Origin: Pontibacillus yanchengensis
GTDB lineage: Bacteria; Bacillota; Bacilli; Bacillales; BH030062
NCBI RefSeq assembly: GCF_009856295.1
Contig: NZ_WMEU01000001.1
Location: 1-64,000 of the forward strand
Reading direction: 5' to 3'
DNA: 64,000 bases
Both the position numbers and the translations under genes were made by a program. The notes under the pieces are model-generated. The model ran no database searches and was not told the origin of the DNA. It saw nothing but the letters and a program-made list of their open reading frames with translations. The first letter of the stretch is position 1. Each line of letters opens with the position of its first letter. This document shows positions 1 through 8,137 of this stretch, in pieces.

Positions 1-51
1 TTGGTCCAACGAGGAGTTTAAAGTTATTATGAGGGGTTGGCAAGTGACTTT

Positions 52-93
52 TTTAATTTATGCCGGCCCCCGCGGGGGCCGGCATAAATTAAA
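52..93. repeat. Perfect 42-bp palindrome with GC core
   Basis: The two 21-base arms are exact reverse complements with no loop. The outer 9 bases of each arm are A/T only, and the inner 12 form a G/C-rich core (tgccggcccccg and its complement). No run of T follows the arms closely on either strand except those inside the arms, so this is not a textbook intrinsic terminator. It could be a bidirectional terminator, a cruciform or a protein site. No gene can be assigned to bases 1-51. Confidence 0.9.
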
Positions 94-180
94 TGCCAAT
101 CCTTACATTATTAGAATGCCATAAACAGCGTAAGGCCTCTGTCTGCTCCAAAGGCTTGCCACTCGGCAAGTTTTCTTTAG

Positions 181-249
181 ATGTATATGATTGTGTTTAT
201 CGTTTTTTTAATTGCTATCGCTCTATTTTTGTTTTTCCCAAACGAATAA
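181..249 (+). CDS. Possible 22-residue hydrophobic peptide
   Basis: An ATG-initiated frame of 22 codons encodes an almost wholly hydrophobic peptide (starts MYMIVFIVFLIA, ends FFPNE), enough for one membrane span. A good intrinsic terminator follows 6 bases after the stop, which suggests a short transcript ends here. Against it, no clear Shine-Dalgarno sequence precedes the ATG, and a small hairpin (cttgcc/ggcaag) lies just upstream. Single-span peptides of this size are common in Bacillaceae; function unknown. Confidence 0.3.
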   Translation: MYMIVFIVFLIAIALFLFFPNE

Positions 250-255
250 TATCTA

Positions 256-291
256 GCCACAGTCCTTAAGTGTTAGGATTGTGGCTTTTTT
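256..291 (+). terminator. Intrinsic terminator
   Basis: Stem gccacagtcc/ggattgtggc (10 bp with one G-T pair), 10-base loop, followed by six T on the plus strand. It separates the short hydrophobic frame upstream from the membrane gene that starts about 70 bases downstream. Confidence 0.75.
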
Positions 292-358
292 ACGTTCTGG
301 TGTAAACTATAAGACACGTTGTTATTTTAGTGAAAGGTAGTAAAGAGAGGAGGGAGTA

Positions 359-1776
359 TTGGTGGATAAAGATTTGAATCGTGTATTTTCAATGCTTATA
401 TGTATATATGCAGTTAGTCACTTTATTTTGTACTTTACCAGGAGTGAGGTTTTCTCTATTGTTTTATCTATTATTGGAGTATGTGCATTCCTCCTATCTT
501 TTTTCTTTTTGCGAATACAAAAAGCATCTATATCACTTTTCTTAGCTACTATTGCTGTATTACTTCATCTAATATCAGGCACATCCCTTATTGAAGGTGT
601 TTTATCAGGGTTTAGAGTGATGAGTGGACTTATCTCATTGTTAATCATTGTACCAATGATAAGTTGGGTATTACGAGAAGAGTCTTATATTGAATCAGTT
701 ATCCATTTTGCCCAAAGTGTACTTAATACTAGTCGAAGATTTTATTTTGGGATGATGATAATCACTCAGTTAATTTCATTTTTCTTGTTATTTGGTGCTA
801 TTCCCATGATATATCAAATGGTTAATGACTTTCTACATAATCAAAAGGGTGAGGCATGGGAAAATTATAAAAGTACAGCTATCTTAAGAGGGTTTGCTCT
901 TACAACGATGTGGGTAGTAAGTATTCCTAGCTTTCTCTTTGCTGTTGATCATCTAGGTGCTTCCTTACCTTTATCGATTGTACAGGGAGCATTGTTATCA
1001 TTAGTAGGGATAGTGTTATCGACTATGTTTTCGTATTTTCAGGAACAGAAATATGGTATCCCAATAACCTCTGGGATACAGGAGGAGCTTAAACGGATTG
1101 GAAACAGTTCCAATAATCAATTTAAGGATAAACGTTATGTGTATGAATTTGTTATTTTATTCATCTCTTTATTTGGGACTATTTTTCTTTTAAAGGCATT
1201 ATGGAATGTGAAACTATTATTATTAATACCTATCACCATAATCTTTTGGATTCTTGCATACTTCATAGTCAAAAAACGACCATACAAATTAGGAAGTTAT
1301 GGTAAGCGTTTTGTTCAAGAGGACATTCCTAAGCAAGCACAACAGTATTCTATACTTCTTGCTGCAGGTTTTCTTGTCGATTCAGTAAAAAGTCTGGAGT
1401 AGGTTCCTATATTGTAGATGGGATGTTTTATGTTGCAGATGCAGTACCATTCATAAACTTCCTTTGGATTCTTCCTCTAATCGTAGTGTTGTTGGGTTTT
1501 ATTGGACTAGGACCACTAACCGTCATTGTATTAGTATCTGGGATTTTAGAAGGTGTTCCGCTTCCTTACCCGCCAGAAGTGATTGTAATTGGTATTACAT
1601 CAGGGAGTGTGATTTCCATTATGCTCTCACCACTGATTTTGCCAGTTATTGTACTTAGTACAACCAATGAGCTTGGAACTATTAAGAATGGATTTCAGTT
1701 TAACGTCGTCTATGCCATTACATTTTATTTTGTGGTACAACTTTATATTCAGGTGGTTGTTCATGCATTCTTTTAA
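359..1776 (+). pseudogene. Multi-pass membrane protein, frame broken at an A run
   Basis: Two consecutive frames (359-1402, 347 codons; 1423-1776, 117 codons) read as one polytopic membrane protein if one A is added to the five-A run at 1387-1391. The join then reads ...VDSVKKSGVGSYIVDGMFYVADAVP, linking the hydrophobic segments without a gap. Restored length is about 470 residues with roughly ten to twelve membrane segments in two blocks separated by a polar stretch (EQKYGIP...RIGNSSNNQ). A strong ribosome site (gaggaggga) precedes the TTG/GTG start. The layout resembles a secondary transporter, but I do not recognise the family. The break may be a true mutation, slippage or a sequencing error. 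Confidence 0.65.
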
Positions 1777-1780
1777 ACTC

Positions 1781-1814
1781 AAAAAAGAGAAGTCTCGTAA
1801 AAAAGACTTCTCTG
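1781..1814 (-). terminator. Terminator of the cytochrome oxidase operon
   Basis: Perfect 10-bp stem agagaagtct/agacttctct with an 8-base loop. On the minus strand it is followed by six T, placing it just after the subunit I stop codon. The convergent plus-strand membrane gene ends only 10 bases away, so the hairpin may serve both genes. Confidence 0.8.
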
Positions 1815-1827
1815 TTGTATTATTTTA

Positions 1828-3483
1828 TTAACTATTTCCGATAGGCCATTGAAATGGAGGTGCTCCTGGAGGAGAGTTTTGGATAATATCAATAAATGGA
1901 ATCGTATAAGCAAATGCAATCAATACCACTGCGATTCCAATCCAAAGGCGCCAGTTTTCAAAAATGGTAGGTGTAGTATCTGCATTAAGCTCTTCTTCCG
2001 CTATAGGAAATTCTTCTATCCCTTTTGGTGCTGAGAATGTCATATAGAAAAAGGTGTACATCATAAGCAGAATACCAATGAATAAGATGGAACCTCCTAT
2101 GGCTTGGGCATATTGGTAACCAATCCACTCAACTGCCTGTTCACTTCCGTTATACTCAGAGAATGATGAGCGACGTGGTGCACCAAGTAACCCAGCTATG
2201 TGCATAGATCCAGACATAATAAACATCCCTAAAGACCATACAATTGTCTGCATAATACCTAGACGATTTGTTTTAGCATCTAGTTTTCTACCTGTTAATA
2301 CAGGAATTAGCCAATAGGAAATACCAAAGAATGTAAGTATTACTGTTGTTGCCAGTGTAAGGTGGAAGTGTCCAGTTACCCAAATGGTGTTATGAACAAC
2401 AAGGTTCAGTTGGTTTGAGGCATTTACCAAGCCACCTGCTCCTGCAGGGATGAAAGCAATCATACCAATCATTGGTGCTAAGAAACGGACATCTTTCCAT
2501 GGCAAGGCTTTAAACCATCCAAATAAGCTTCTTTCACCTTTAGCACGACCAGCAGATTCAAATACAGCAAACATTGAAAATGCGGTTAATAACGAAGGTA
2601 TCGCAACTGCAAATGTTAGAACAACTTGAATGTATTTCCAGAACGGATCAATACCAGGCTCTAGGAGTTGGTGGTGAAACCCTACCGGTATTGAAAATAA
2701 TAAGAATAATATAAATGCTAGACGTGCTAGCCCGTCACTAAAGATTTTTCCACCAATAATTTTAGGTATGATACCATACCAGGCCATATATGCAGGTAGT
2801 AACCAGAAATAAACAAGAGGGTGGCCAAAATACCAAAACAAGGTGCGACTTACTAATATATTAATCTCATCTACTAAACCTAGTGACCATGGAATGAATT
2901 GTATTAATACGGTAGCTGCCACACCAAGTGTAGCAATAAACCATATTGCCATATTGATAACAACCATAAACGCAAGAAGTGGTGACTTTTCTCTGGGATT
3001 CTGCTTTTTCCATTTAAATAGTTGATGGAAATTAACAAAGCAAGCGACCCATGAACCTACAACAACGAAAGTTAACCCAAAATAAAAGATTGGATGTGCA
3101 GCTAAAGGAGCATAAAATGTATAGAGTACACTAGCTTTACCTAGAAGAATCATGATAGCAGTAGCTGTGGTACCAAGTAACATAATCCAAAATGCGATCC
3201 AACCCCATTTTCGTTGACCATCACTCATTCCGACAGTTTTACTCATTAGAGCAAATTGAAAGCCTATGATAAAAAACGTTGTAAGGACTAATGCAAGAAT
3301 GACACCGTGTACAGTTAGTATTTGATAGTAATCAATGCCAAATGGTAAAGTGATTTTTCCTGTTCGGACGAATGTTTGTAGTAGACCCATTAATCCCCCA
3401 ATTAAAAGTGAGATAAACGCAACCCACATATGAGCCATTGTTAAAGAAGCATCTTTTTTTGGTAATGCTGATTTAATATCCAT
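1828..3483 (-). CDS. ba3-type cytochrome c oxidase subunit I
   Basis: Catalytic haem-copper subunit of a terminal oxidase that reduces oxygen and pumps protons in the cytoplasmic membrane. 551 residues, about 13 membrane segments. Visible ligands: the low-spin haem His in LTVHGV (residues 57-62), the Cu-B His in FGHPLVYFW, the His pair in GFHHQLLEP, and the haem His pair in VTGHFHLT. The short length and the sequence around these motifs fit the B-family (ba3) oxidases rather than the aa3 CtaD type. Its ATG overlaps the last bases of the subunit II gene by one base, so the two are translationally linked. Last gene of a three-gene minus-strand operon. Confidence 0.92.
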   Translation of the reverse strand: MDIKSALPKKDASLTMAHMWVAFISLLIGGLMGLLQTFVRTGKITLPFGIDYYQILTVHGVILALVLTTFFIIGFQFALMSKTVGMSDGQRKWGWIAFWIMLLGTTATAIMILLGKASVLYTFYAPLAAHPIFYFGLTFVVVGSWVACFVNFHQLFKWKKQNPREKSPLLAFMVVINMAIWFIATLGVAATVLIQFIPWSLGLVDEINILVSRTLFWYFGHPLVYFWLLPAYMAWYGIIPKIIGGKIFSDGLARLAFILFLLFSIPVGFHHQLLEPGIDPFWKYIQVVLTFAVAIPSLLTAFSMFAVFESAGRAKGERSLFGWFKALPWKDVRFLAPMIGMIAFIPAGAGGLVNASNQLNLVVHNTIWVTGHFHLTLATTVILTFFGISYWLIPVLTGRKLDAKTNRLGIMQTIVWSLGMFIMSGSMHIAGLLGAPRRSSFSEYNGSEQAVEWIGYQYAQAIGGSILFIGILLMMYTFFYMTFSAPKGIEEFPIAEEELNADTTPTIFENWRLWIGIAVVLIAFAYTIPFIDIIQNSPPGAPPFQWPIGNS

Positions 3484-3989
3484 TATTCTTCATACACCTC
3501 CACACTTGCTGTCATAAAGTGATGCCCAGTGCCACAATATTCATTACAGACAAGCGTATATGTTCCTGGATTATCTAACGTCACTTCAACTGTATTGATA
3601 TATCCTGGCTCTAACATCATGTTGGCATTAGTGCCTGCTAATTCGAATCCATGAATAACATCCTTGGTGGTCCCTTGGAATAACACTTTTGATCCAACTG
3701 GAATTCGAATGTTTTTAACCGGTGCGCCATCTTCATCTGTTCCAAAATCATAATTAAAAGCTGACGCCACCACATTAACTACATAGGATTTATCATCCAT
3801 TTCTTGTAATCCTAAATTTTCTTGCTTGAATGATTCATGAGCCTCTACATTCGTAGGGTCTATTGTTGTAAGACAACTTGGAGGTTGAGTACCCTGTAAA
3901 AAAGCCCCTACTCCTAACACAATTAAGAATGCTAGTAATGATCCCCCGCCAATAAACATCCATATTTTTTCGTACTTATGCAAGTGCAT
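3483..3989 (-). CDS. ba3-type cytochrome c oxidase subunit II (Cu-A)
   Basis: 168 residues: one N-terminal membrane anchor (about residues 12-32) and an external cupredoxin domain that accepts electrons from cytochrome c. The Cu-A site is visible near the C-terminus: C148-N-E-Y-C152-G-T-G-H156-H-F-M159, with a further His in VIHGFEL. There is no haem C motif and no second N-terminal membrane helix, as expected for the short ba3-type subunit II rather than CtaC. It lies between the small IIa gene and subunit I. The stop overlaps the start of the subunit I gene. Confidence 0.92.
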   Translation of the reverse strand: MHLHKYEKIWMFIGGGSLLAFLIVLGVGAFLQGTQPPSCLTTIDPTNVEAHESFKQENLGLQEMDDKSYVVNVVASAFNYDFGTDEDGAPVKNIRIPVGSKVLFQGTTKDVIHGFELAGTNANMMLEPGYINTVEVTLDNPGTYTLVCNEYCGTGHHFMTASVEVYEE

Positions 3990-4016
3990 AAATAATCCTC
4001 TCCTTCTTACTACAAA

Positions 4017-4169
4017 TTAACGATTTAAAAATAACCCCCAGACCCCAAGCCATGTCGCTACTAAACATGCACCGACAATAAGAACGGCAATAAACGTACC
4101 TTTAAGATAGGGTGCTTCTTCAGTTGTTTGGGTCTTTGTTTCCTCATTTTGTAATGGTGTATTAGTCAT
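4017..4169 (-). CDS. ba3-type cytochrome c oxidase subunit IIa
   Basis: A 50-residue frame on the minus strand (starts MTNTPLQNEETK, ends WGLFLNR). A polar N-terminus of about 22 residues is followed by a single membrane segment (GTFIAVLIVGACLVATWLG). ATG is preceded by a clear aaaggag ribosome site. Short single-span IIa subunits are known in ba3 oxidases of Thermus and in Bacillaceae, where the gene sits immediately before subunit II exactly as here, about 27 bases upstream of it. It is short enough to be missed by automated annotation. Confidence 0.82.
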   Translation of the reverse strand: MTNTPLQNEETKTQTTEEAPYLKGTFIAVLIVGACLVATWLGVWGLFLNR

Positions 4170-4405
4170 GTTGACCCACACTCCTTTCATTAGAAATTTC
4201 CTGTTTTTTGTTTACATGTTAATCATACACCAAAATTCTAGTCTAAATATGTCAAGGAGTTACATTTCACAAACTTTTCAAATTTAGCCAAAAATGGCTT
4301 TATATCAATGATTGAATCCATATAAATCTTGTGAAATAGTGAAATTTTTATGACAAATGGTTGTAATGTCTGGGGAATACGGAGAGAGATAACCGTTGTG
4401 GAGAC

Positions 4406-4438
4406 GTAAAAAACCTGTTGCCTAAATGGCAACAGGTT
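4406..4438 (-). terminator. Terminator of the lipoprotein gene
   Basis: Perfect 11-bp stem aacctgttgcc/ggcaacaggtt with loop taaat, followed on the minus strand by six T. It lies 18 bases after the stop of the lipoprotein gene. Between 4170 and 4405 there is no supported gene; this stretch should hold the oxidase promoter. Confidence 0.88.
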
Positions 4439-4456
4439 AGGAGAATTTTCTTATAC

Positions 4457-5023
4457 TTATTGAAGTTCTTTTTTCATGTTAGGAGCTAATAGGTCAGCAT
4501 TCTCATAGATTGAAGCTAATTTATCTTCGAATGAAGTGAATAAATCATCTGCTTTAGAGAAATCAGTCTGAAGTGGTTTATCTAGCGTTGATTTTACTTC
4601 TTCAAAATAAGCGTTAAGATCATCAAGAGATGCTTGTAAGCTATTCTTTGTATCTTCGGAAAGCTTACCTTTAATCTCAAAAGAATTTAAAGCTTCTTGA
4701 GCGGTAGAGGCAGCTTTCTTTGCTTCCTCTGTACTATCTTTTATTGTTTGCTCTAATTGCTTCTTTTCTTCATCTGTTTCTACTTTATCAAGCTTAGAAA
4801 TATCGACACGAAGGGCTTCGATTTTTGCATTATGCTCACGAATATCTTTTGCCAATGCTAATTGACTATCAAGTAAAGTGGATTGGATTGTTTCTTTACT
4901 TATTTGCTGAGTTGCTTCTGTTTTCTCTTCTGTTTCAGCATTTTTAGTCTCTTCTTGCGTTTGACCACAAGCTGTAGTTACTAAAATAGTTGATAAACCT
5001 AATGTAAGTAGTATCTTTTTCAT
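4457..5023 (-). CDS. Lipoprotein with predicted coiled coil, unknown function
   Basis: 188 residues. A type II signal peptide (MKKILLTLGLSTILVTTAC) ends in a lipobox TTAC with Cys19, so the protein should be anchored to the outer face of the membrane. The mature part is rich in Glu, Lys, Gln and Ala with heptad-like spacing (residues about 45-150), predicting a helical, coiled-coil-like rod. No catalytic motif is visible. It is a single-gene unit with its own terminator, divergent from the SDR gene. I cannot name the family. Confidence 0.75.
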   Translation of the reverse strand: MKKILLTLGLSTILVTTACGQTQEETKNAETEEKTEATQQISKETIQSTLLDSQLALAKDIREHNAKIEALRVDISKLDKVETDEEKKQLEQTIKDSTEEAKKAASTAQEALNSFEIKGKLSEDTKNSLQASLDDLNAYFEEVKSTLDKPLQTDFSKADDLFTSFEDKLASIYENADLLAPNMKKELQ

Positions 5024-5080
5024 TCAAATGATCCCCCTTATTCTTTCCATCATTATGTAGTTTATAGAGATATAGTTAGA

Positions 5081-5109
5081 ATGTAAACATAGTTTGGAGA
5101 TGTTATAAT
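5081..5109 (+). promoter_or_regulatory. Likely extended -10 promoter for the SDR gene
   Basis: TGTTATAAT at 5101-5109 is a perfect extended -10 (TGn then TATAAT). A weak -35 (atgtaa) lies 17 bases upstream. The ATG of the SDR gene follows 37 bases later. Confidence 0.5.
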
Positions 5110-5146
5110 AAAGGGAAAATTCAGATATATCGAGGAGGAGATGTAA

Positions 5147-5917
5147 ATGTATTTACCATCATTTTCATTACATAATAAACTTGCTGCTATTACAGGTGCT
5201 ACAAAAGGGATTGGATATGCAATAACCATGGCATATGCAGAGGCAGGAGCGGATGTTATTGTCATATCAAGAACAGAAGATGACGTACATAAAGTTGTAA
5301 AAGAAGTTGAGCAATACGGTCAAAAAGGATACCCTATTGTAGCTGACGTGAAAGATTATAAATCTATTATTTCTCAGATAGAGTCCACTTTACCTGGGGA
5401 TGAAACGATAGATGTTTGGGTAAACAACGCAGGTATGAACATTAGGAGTAATGCTTTTGAAGTAACGGATGAAGAGTGGGACCAGATCATTCAGACCAAT
5501 ATGAAAAGTGCTTTTTTTCTTAGTCAATATGCAGCGAGACAAATGAAAGAGAAACAAGAAGGAAAGATAATCAATATTTCTTCTGTAGCTGGTCATGTGG
5601 CTCTGCGAACCGGAGTAGTATATGGCATGACAAAAAGTGCCCTTATTCAAATGACGAAAACGCTAGCTCTAGAGTGGGGAGAATACAATATACATGTGAA
5701 TGCTATTGGTCCATGGTATTTTCCTACTGCTTTAACGGAGAAGTTATTAGAAAATGAAGAGTATGTAGATGAAATTAAGAGCCGAACGCCTCTAAGACGA
5801 GTAGGAGAGCTAAAAGAATTAGCTGGGTCAGCAGTATTTCTTGCTTCTGACGCAAGTAACTACATGACAGGTCAAACATTATTTGTCGATGGCGGTATGA
5901 CCATTTATGGTTTTTAA
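5147..5917 (+). CDS. Short-chain dehydrogenase/reductase (SDR)
   Basis: 256-residue classical SDR, an NAD(P)-dependent oxidoreductase of the gluconate/glucose dehydrogenase-like group. Cofactor motif TGATKGIG at about residues 17-24, NNAG at about 93-96, catalytic Ser in SSVAG, and the Tyr-Lys pair in YGMTK. The C-terminal FVDGG motif typical of sugar-type SDRs is present. The ATG at 5147 follows a strong gaggaggag site. The substrate cannot be told from sequence. It is monocistronic, preceded by an extended -10 promoter and followed by a dispersed repeat. Confidence 0.85.
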   Translation: MYLPSFSLHNKLAAITGATKGIGYAITMAYAEAGADVIVISRTEDDVHKVVKEVEQYGQKGYPIVADVKDYKSIISQIESTLPGDETIDVWVNNAGMNIRSNAFEVTDEEWDQIIQTNMKSAFFLSQYAARQMKEKQEGKIINISSVAGHVALRTGVVYGMTKSALIQMTKTLALEWGEYNIHVNAIGPWYFPTALTEKLLENEEYVDEIKSRTPLRRVGELKELAGSAVFLASDASNYMTGQTLFVDGGMTIYGF

Positions 5918-6037
5918 ATAATCAGCATTTTGTTATAGGATAAACAAATTAACTACTTACTTTGAGAAATGGATTATTATGTTTAATAGCTCATAAATAG
6001 CCTAATAAACATCATATAGCTTATTCAAGTAGTGAGG

Positions 6038-6381
6038 CATAATTTTGAAGGCTTGAAGTCAAGATAGTTTGGGTGAGTGGGGTCTTTCCGTTGTGTTAAG
6101 TGGGAGAAAAGATGGGCCGGGAAATAGCTCGCTTTCCTGCGGCACTACACGACGTAGGTAGTTCGACGTTGTCATACGATGTGACAATCTTAGTCGAACT
6201 TCCAGTGATATCATTCGTCTCCTCAGGCAAAAACGTGCCCCTGAGGGCGATTCTCCACGAAGGTACCTTGCCAGCTCGCCGGCAGGACGCGAGTTGTTCC
6301 CTGGCCACCTGTAGTTTAACTAAGGCAACGGAAACATTTCTCTTACCCAGAATAACTGGAACTCAAGTTTTCGAGATAATG
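6038..6381. repeat. Mosaic dispersed repeat, copy A (arm types 1 and 2)
   Basis: A 344-bp non-coding element between convergent genes. The left end (cataattttgaaggcttgaa...) and the reverse complement of the right end (cattatctcgaaaacttgag...) align over about 100 bases around shared blocks tttccgttg, ggccgggaa-like and ctcgc.tcctgc. The left arm (type 1) recurs at the right end of copy B and the left end of copy C. The right arm (type 2, containing ttgccagctcgccgg) recurs in copy D. The interior holds a nested hairpin, outer stem ttcgac/gtcgaa and inner ttgtca/tgacaa (6162-6198). Open frames crossing it on both strands are chance. The GC content is visibly higher than that of the flanks. Confidence 0.8.
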
Positions 6382-6456
6382 GGCAATCACATGGAATAAG
6401 AGATATCATTCAATAACAACAATATCATGATTTTTCAACTGCATTATAAGAATTCA

Positions 6457-6490
6457 AAAAAGCATAGAATCTCATGATTCTATGCTTTTT
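6457..6490 (-). terminator. Terminator overlapping the cheX stop codon
   Basis: 15-bp stem aaaaagcatagaatc/gattctatgcttttt with a 4-base loop. It includes the first bases of the cheX stop codon and ends in a T run on the minus strand. It can also act in the plus direction. Confidence 0.85.
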
Positions 6491-6941
6491 AGTCTTCTAT
6501 TAGGAGTGTCATTTGTAACGATTGTTGGTTTTCTAATGAAACAGAAACACATAATGATCTTCTATTTTCTGGTAACAAACTTAATTGATTCATTAATGTC
6601 GGAGGAGTGATGTCGATTTCTACATTTCTCTGAGATACGATAGTGGCTAATTGACCAACTATCATATTAGCGAGTTCTCCTGTGAAAGATTCGAGCATTT
6701 CACCTTCAAGAGGCATTCCAAACATTCGTTCACCAATCAAACCTACACTTTCTTTTGATCCTTCGATTACTAACCGCCCCTGAATATCTCCATTAACTCC
6801 AATGAGTACCCCTAAGTCAGTATCTAGGAGAGGCTTCTTTTGAAAGGAGGGTTTCTCGATTTCAACATCAAAAGGTATGACGGTTTTCACTGATTCTATT
6901 GTACCATTTAGTATCTCTTTCACTGATTGATTCGATGCCAA
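6489..6941 (-). CDS. cheX: CheX-like chemotaxis phosphatase
   Basis: 150 residues of the CheC/CheX/FliY family, proteins that dephosphorylate CheY-P and so reset the flagellar switch. The family's active-site E-x-x-N is visible as ELAN (Glu89, Asn92) in SFTGELANMIVG. Only one such motif is present, as in CheX, whereas CheC carries two. Length fits CheX (about 150). It stands alone, away from any chemotaxis operon in the window. B. subtilis lacks CheX and uses CheC/FliY. The stop codon lies inside the terminator stem. Confidence 0.8.
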   Translation of the reverse strand: MASNQSVKEILNGTIESVKTVIPFDVEIEKPSFQKKPLLDTDLGVLIGVNGDIQGRLVIEGSKESVGLIGERMFGMPLEGEMLESFTGELANMIVGQLATIVSQRNVEIDITPPTLMNQLSLLPENRRSLCVSVSLENQQSLQMTLLIED

Positions 6942-7051
6942 AGAACCCCCGCCTTATGCCTATATTGACCTAATCATACCATAGTTTCTAATGTAACTGC
7001 TCATAAAATTATTTTTTTTACAAAAGCTATATAAAAAATAAGGAGGATTTT

Positions 7052-8137
7052 ATGGCATATATTACTTCAGTAGGTTATAGCTTACCAACAAATGAGCTTA
7101 GTCAAAAAGATATAAAAGATTTTGTGAAGCATATATTCCCTAGAAACGAAAGAGATGTAACGAGATTACTTCCTGTATTTGAGAATGCTTCAGTAGAGAA
7201 GCGACAATTCGTAATGCCCTTAGAATGGTTCGCAAAGAATCATTCGTTTAAAGAACGTAACGATATTTATGAAGAACAAGCTTTAATTCACTCACTTCAA
7301 GCTACTGACAACTGTTTACAAAACAAAGAAATGTTTGATGAGACAATTCCATATGAAGCTGTTGATATGATTATTTATGTTTCTAGTACTGGAATCTCAA
7401 CACCTACAATTGATGCTCGTATGATAAATGAACGTGATTTTCGTGATGATGTGAAACGAATGCCTCTATGGGGACTTGGGTGTGCTGGTGGAAGTGCCGG
7501 CCTTGCTCGGGCAATGGAGTTTGTGCATACATATCCCCAAAAAAATGCACTTGTGGTATGTGTTGAATTATGTAGCTTAACATTCCAAAAAAATGACCAT
7601 CGAAAGAGTAATTTTATAGGAGCTGCATTGTTTGGTGATGGCATTTCGGCAGCTTTGGTAATGGGAGAAAAATCTCCATACGTTCAATCCATAAGGAAAC
7701 CAGTTCCTAAAATGATTGAATCTAGTTCAAAGTTACTAAAGGATGCTCTAGATGTAATGGGGTGGAACATGAATGAAGAGGGATTACAGGTCATCTTTGC
7801 TCGGAGTATCCCTACGCTAGTAGAAACATTTTGGAAATCTCACGTTGAGCAGTTCGTAGAACAAATGTCTTTATCAAAAGAAGATTTTCCTTTCTTTGTA
7901 GCGCACCCAGGAGGTAAGAAAGTGTTAGAAGCATATCAAGGTGTTCTGAATTGTGACGCATCTAAATTCAGACATTCGTATGATGTGTTAAAAGAACATG
8001 GGAACATGTCATCAGCAACTGTGTTGCATGTATTAAAGAGATGGATGGAAGAAGGTCAAGTCTCTAATGTGAAAAGTTTATTAGCTGCGTTAGGCCCTGG
8101 TTTTAGTTCTGAATTAATTAGTTTGGAGTGGTCGTAA
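7052..8137 (+). CDS. bpsA: Type III polyketide synthase (alkylpyrone synthase)
   Basis: 361-residue chalcone/stilbene synthase family enzyme. The catalytic Cys144 lies in WGLGCAGGSAGL, with His in FFVAHPGG and Asn in KEHGNMSSAT completing the Cys-His-Asn triad. In Bacillus, BpsA condenses long-chain acyl-CoA with malonyl-CoA to give alkylpyrones. The next gene overlaps it by one base (TAATG) and encodes the matching methyltransferase, as in B. subtilis bpsA-bpsB, so the assignment is firm at pathway level. The ATG follows taaggaggat. Confidence 0.92.
   Translation: MAYITSVGYSLPTNELSQKDIKDFVKHIFPRNERDVTRLLPVFENASVEKRQFVMPLEWFAKNHSFKERNDIYEEQALIHSLQATDNCLQNKEMFDETIPYEAVDMIIYVSSTGISTPTIDARMINERDFRDDVKRMPLWGLGCAGGSAGLARAMEFVHTYPQKNALVVCVELCSLTFQKNDHRKSNFIGAALFGDGISAALVMGEKSPYVQSIRKPVPKMIESSSKLLKDALDVMGWNMNEEGLQVIFARSIPTLVETFWKSHVEQFVEQMSLSKEDFPFFVAHPGGKKVLEAYQGVLNCDASKFRHSYDVLKEHGNMSSATVLHVLKRWMEEGQVSNVKSLLAALGPGFSSELISLEWS

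Noticed and set aside
4200-4260. Promoter of the oxidase operon (TTGACA on the minus strand near 4256)
   Set aside because: The only good -10 (TATGAT) is 22 bases from the -35, too far for a sigma-A promoter, so I did not list it.
4238-4432. 64-codon minus-strand frame upstream of the oxidase operon
   Set aside because: It contains the lipoprotein terminator and shows no family features or ribosome site.
6096-6399. Overlapping open frames of 70 and 99 codons on opposite strands
   Set aside because: Both lie wholly within repeat copy A, have no ribosome sites, and result from its higher GC content.
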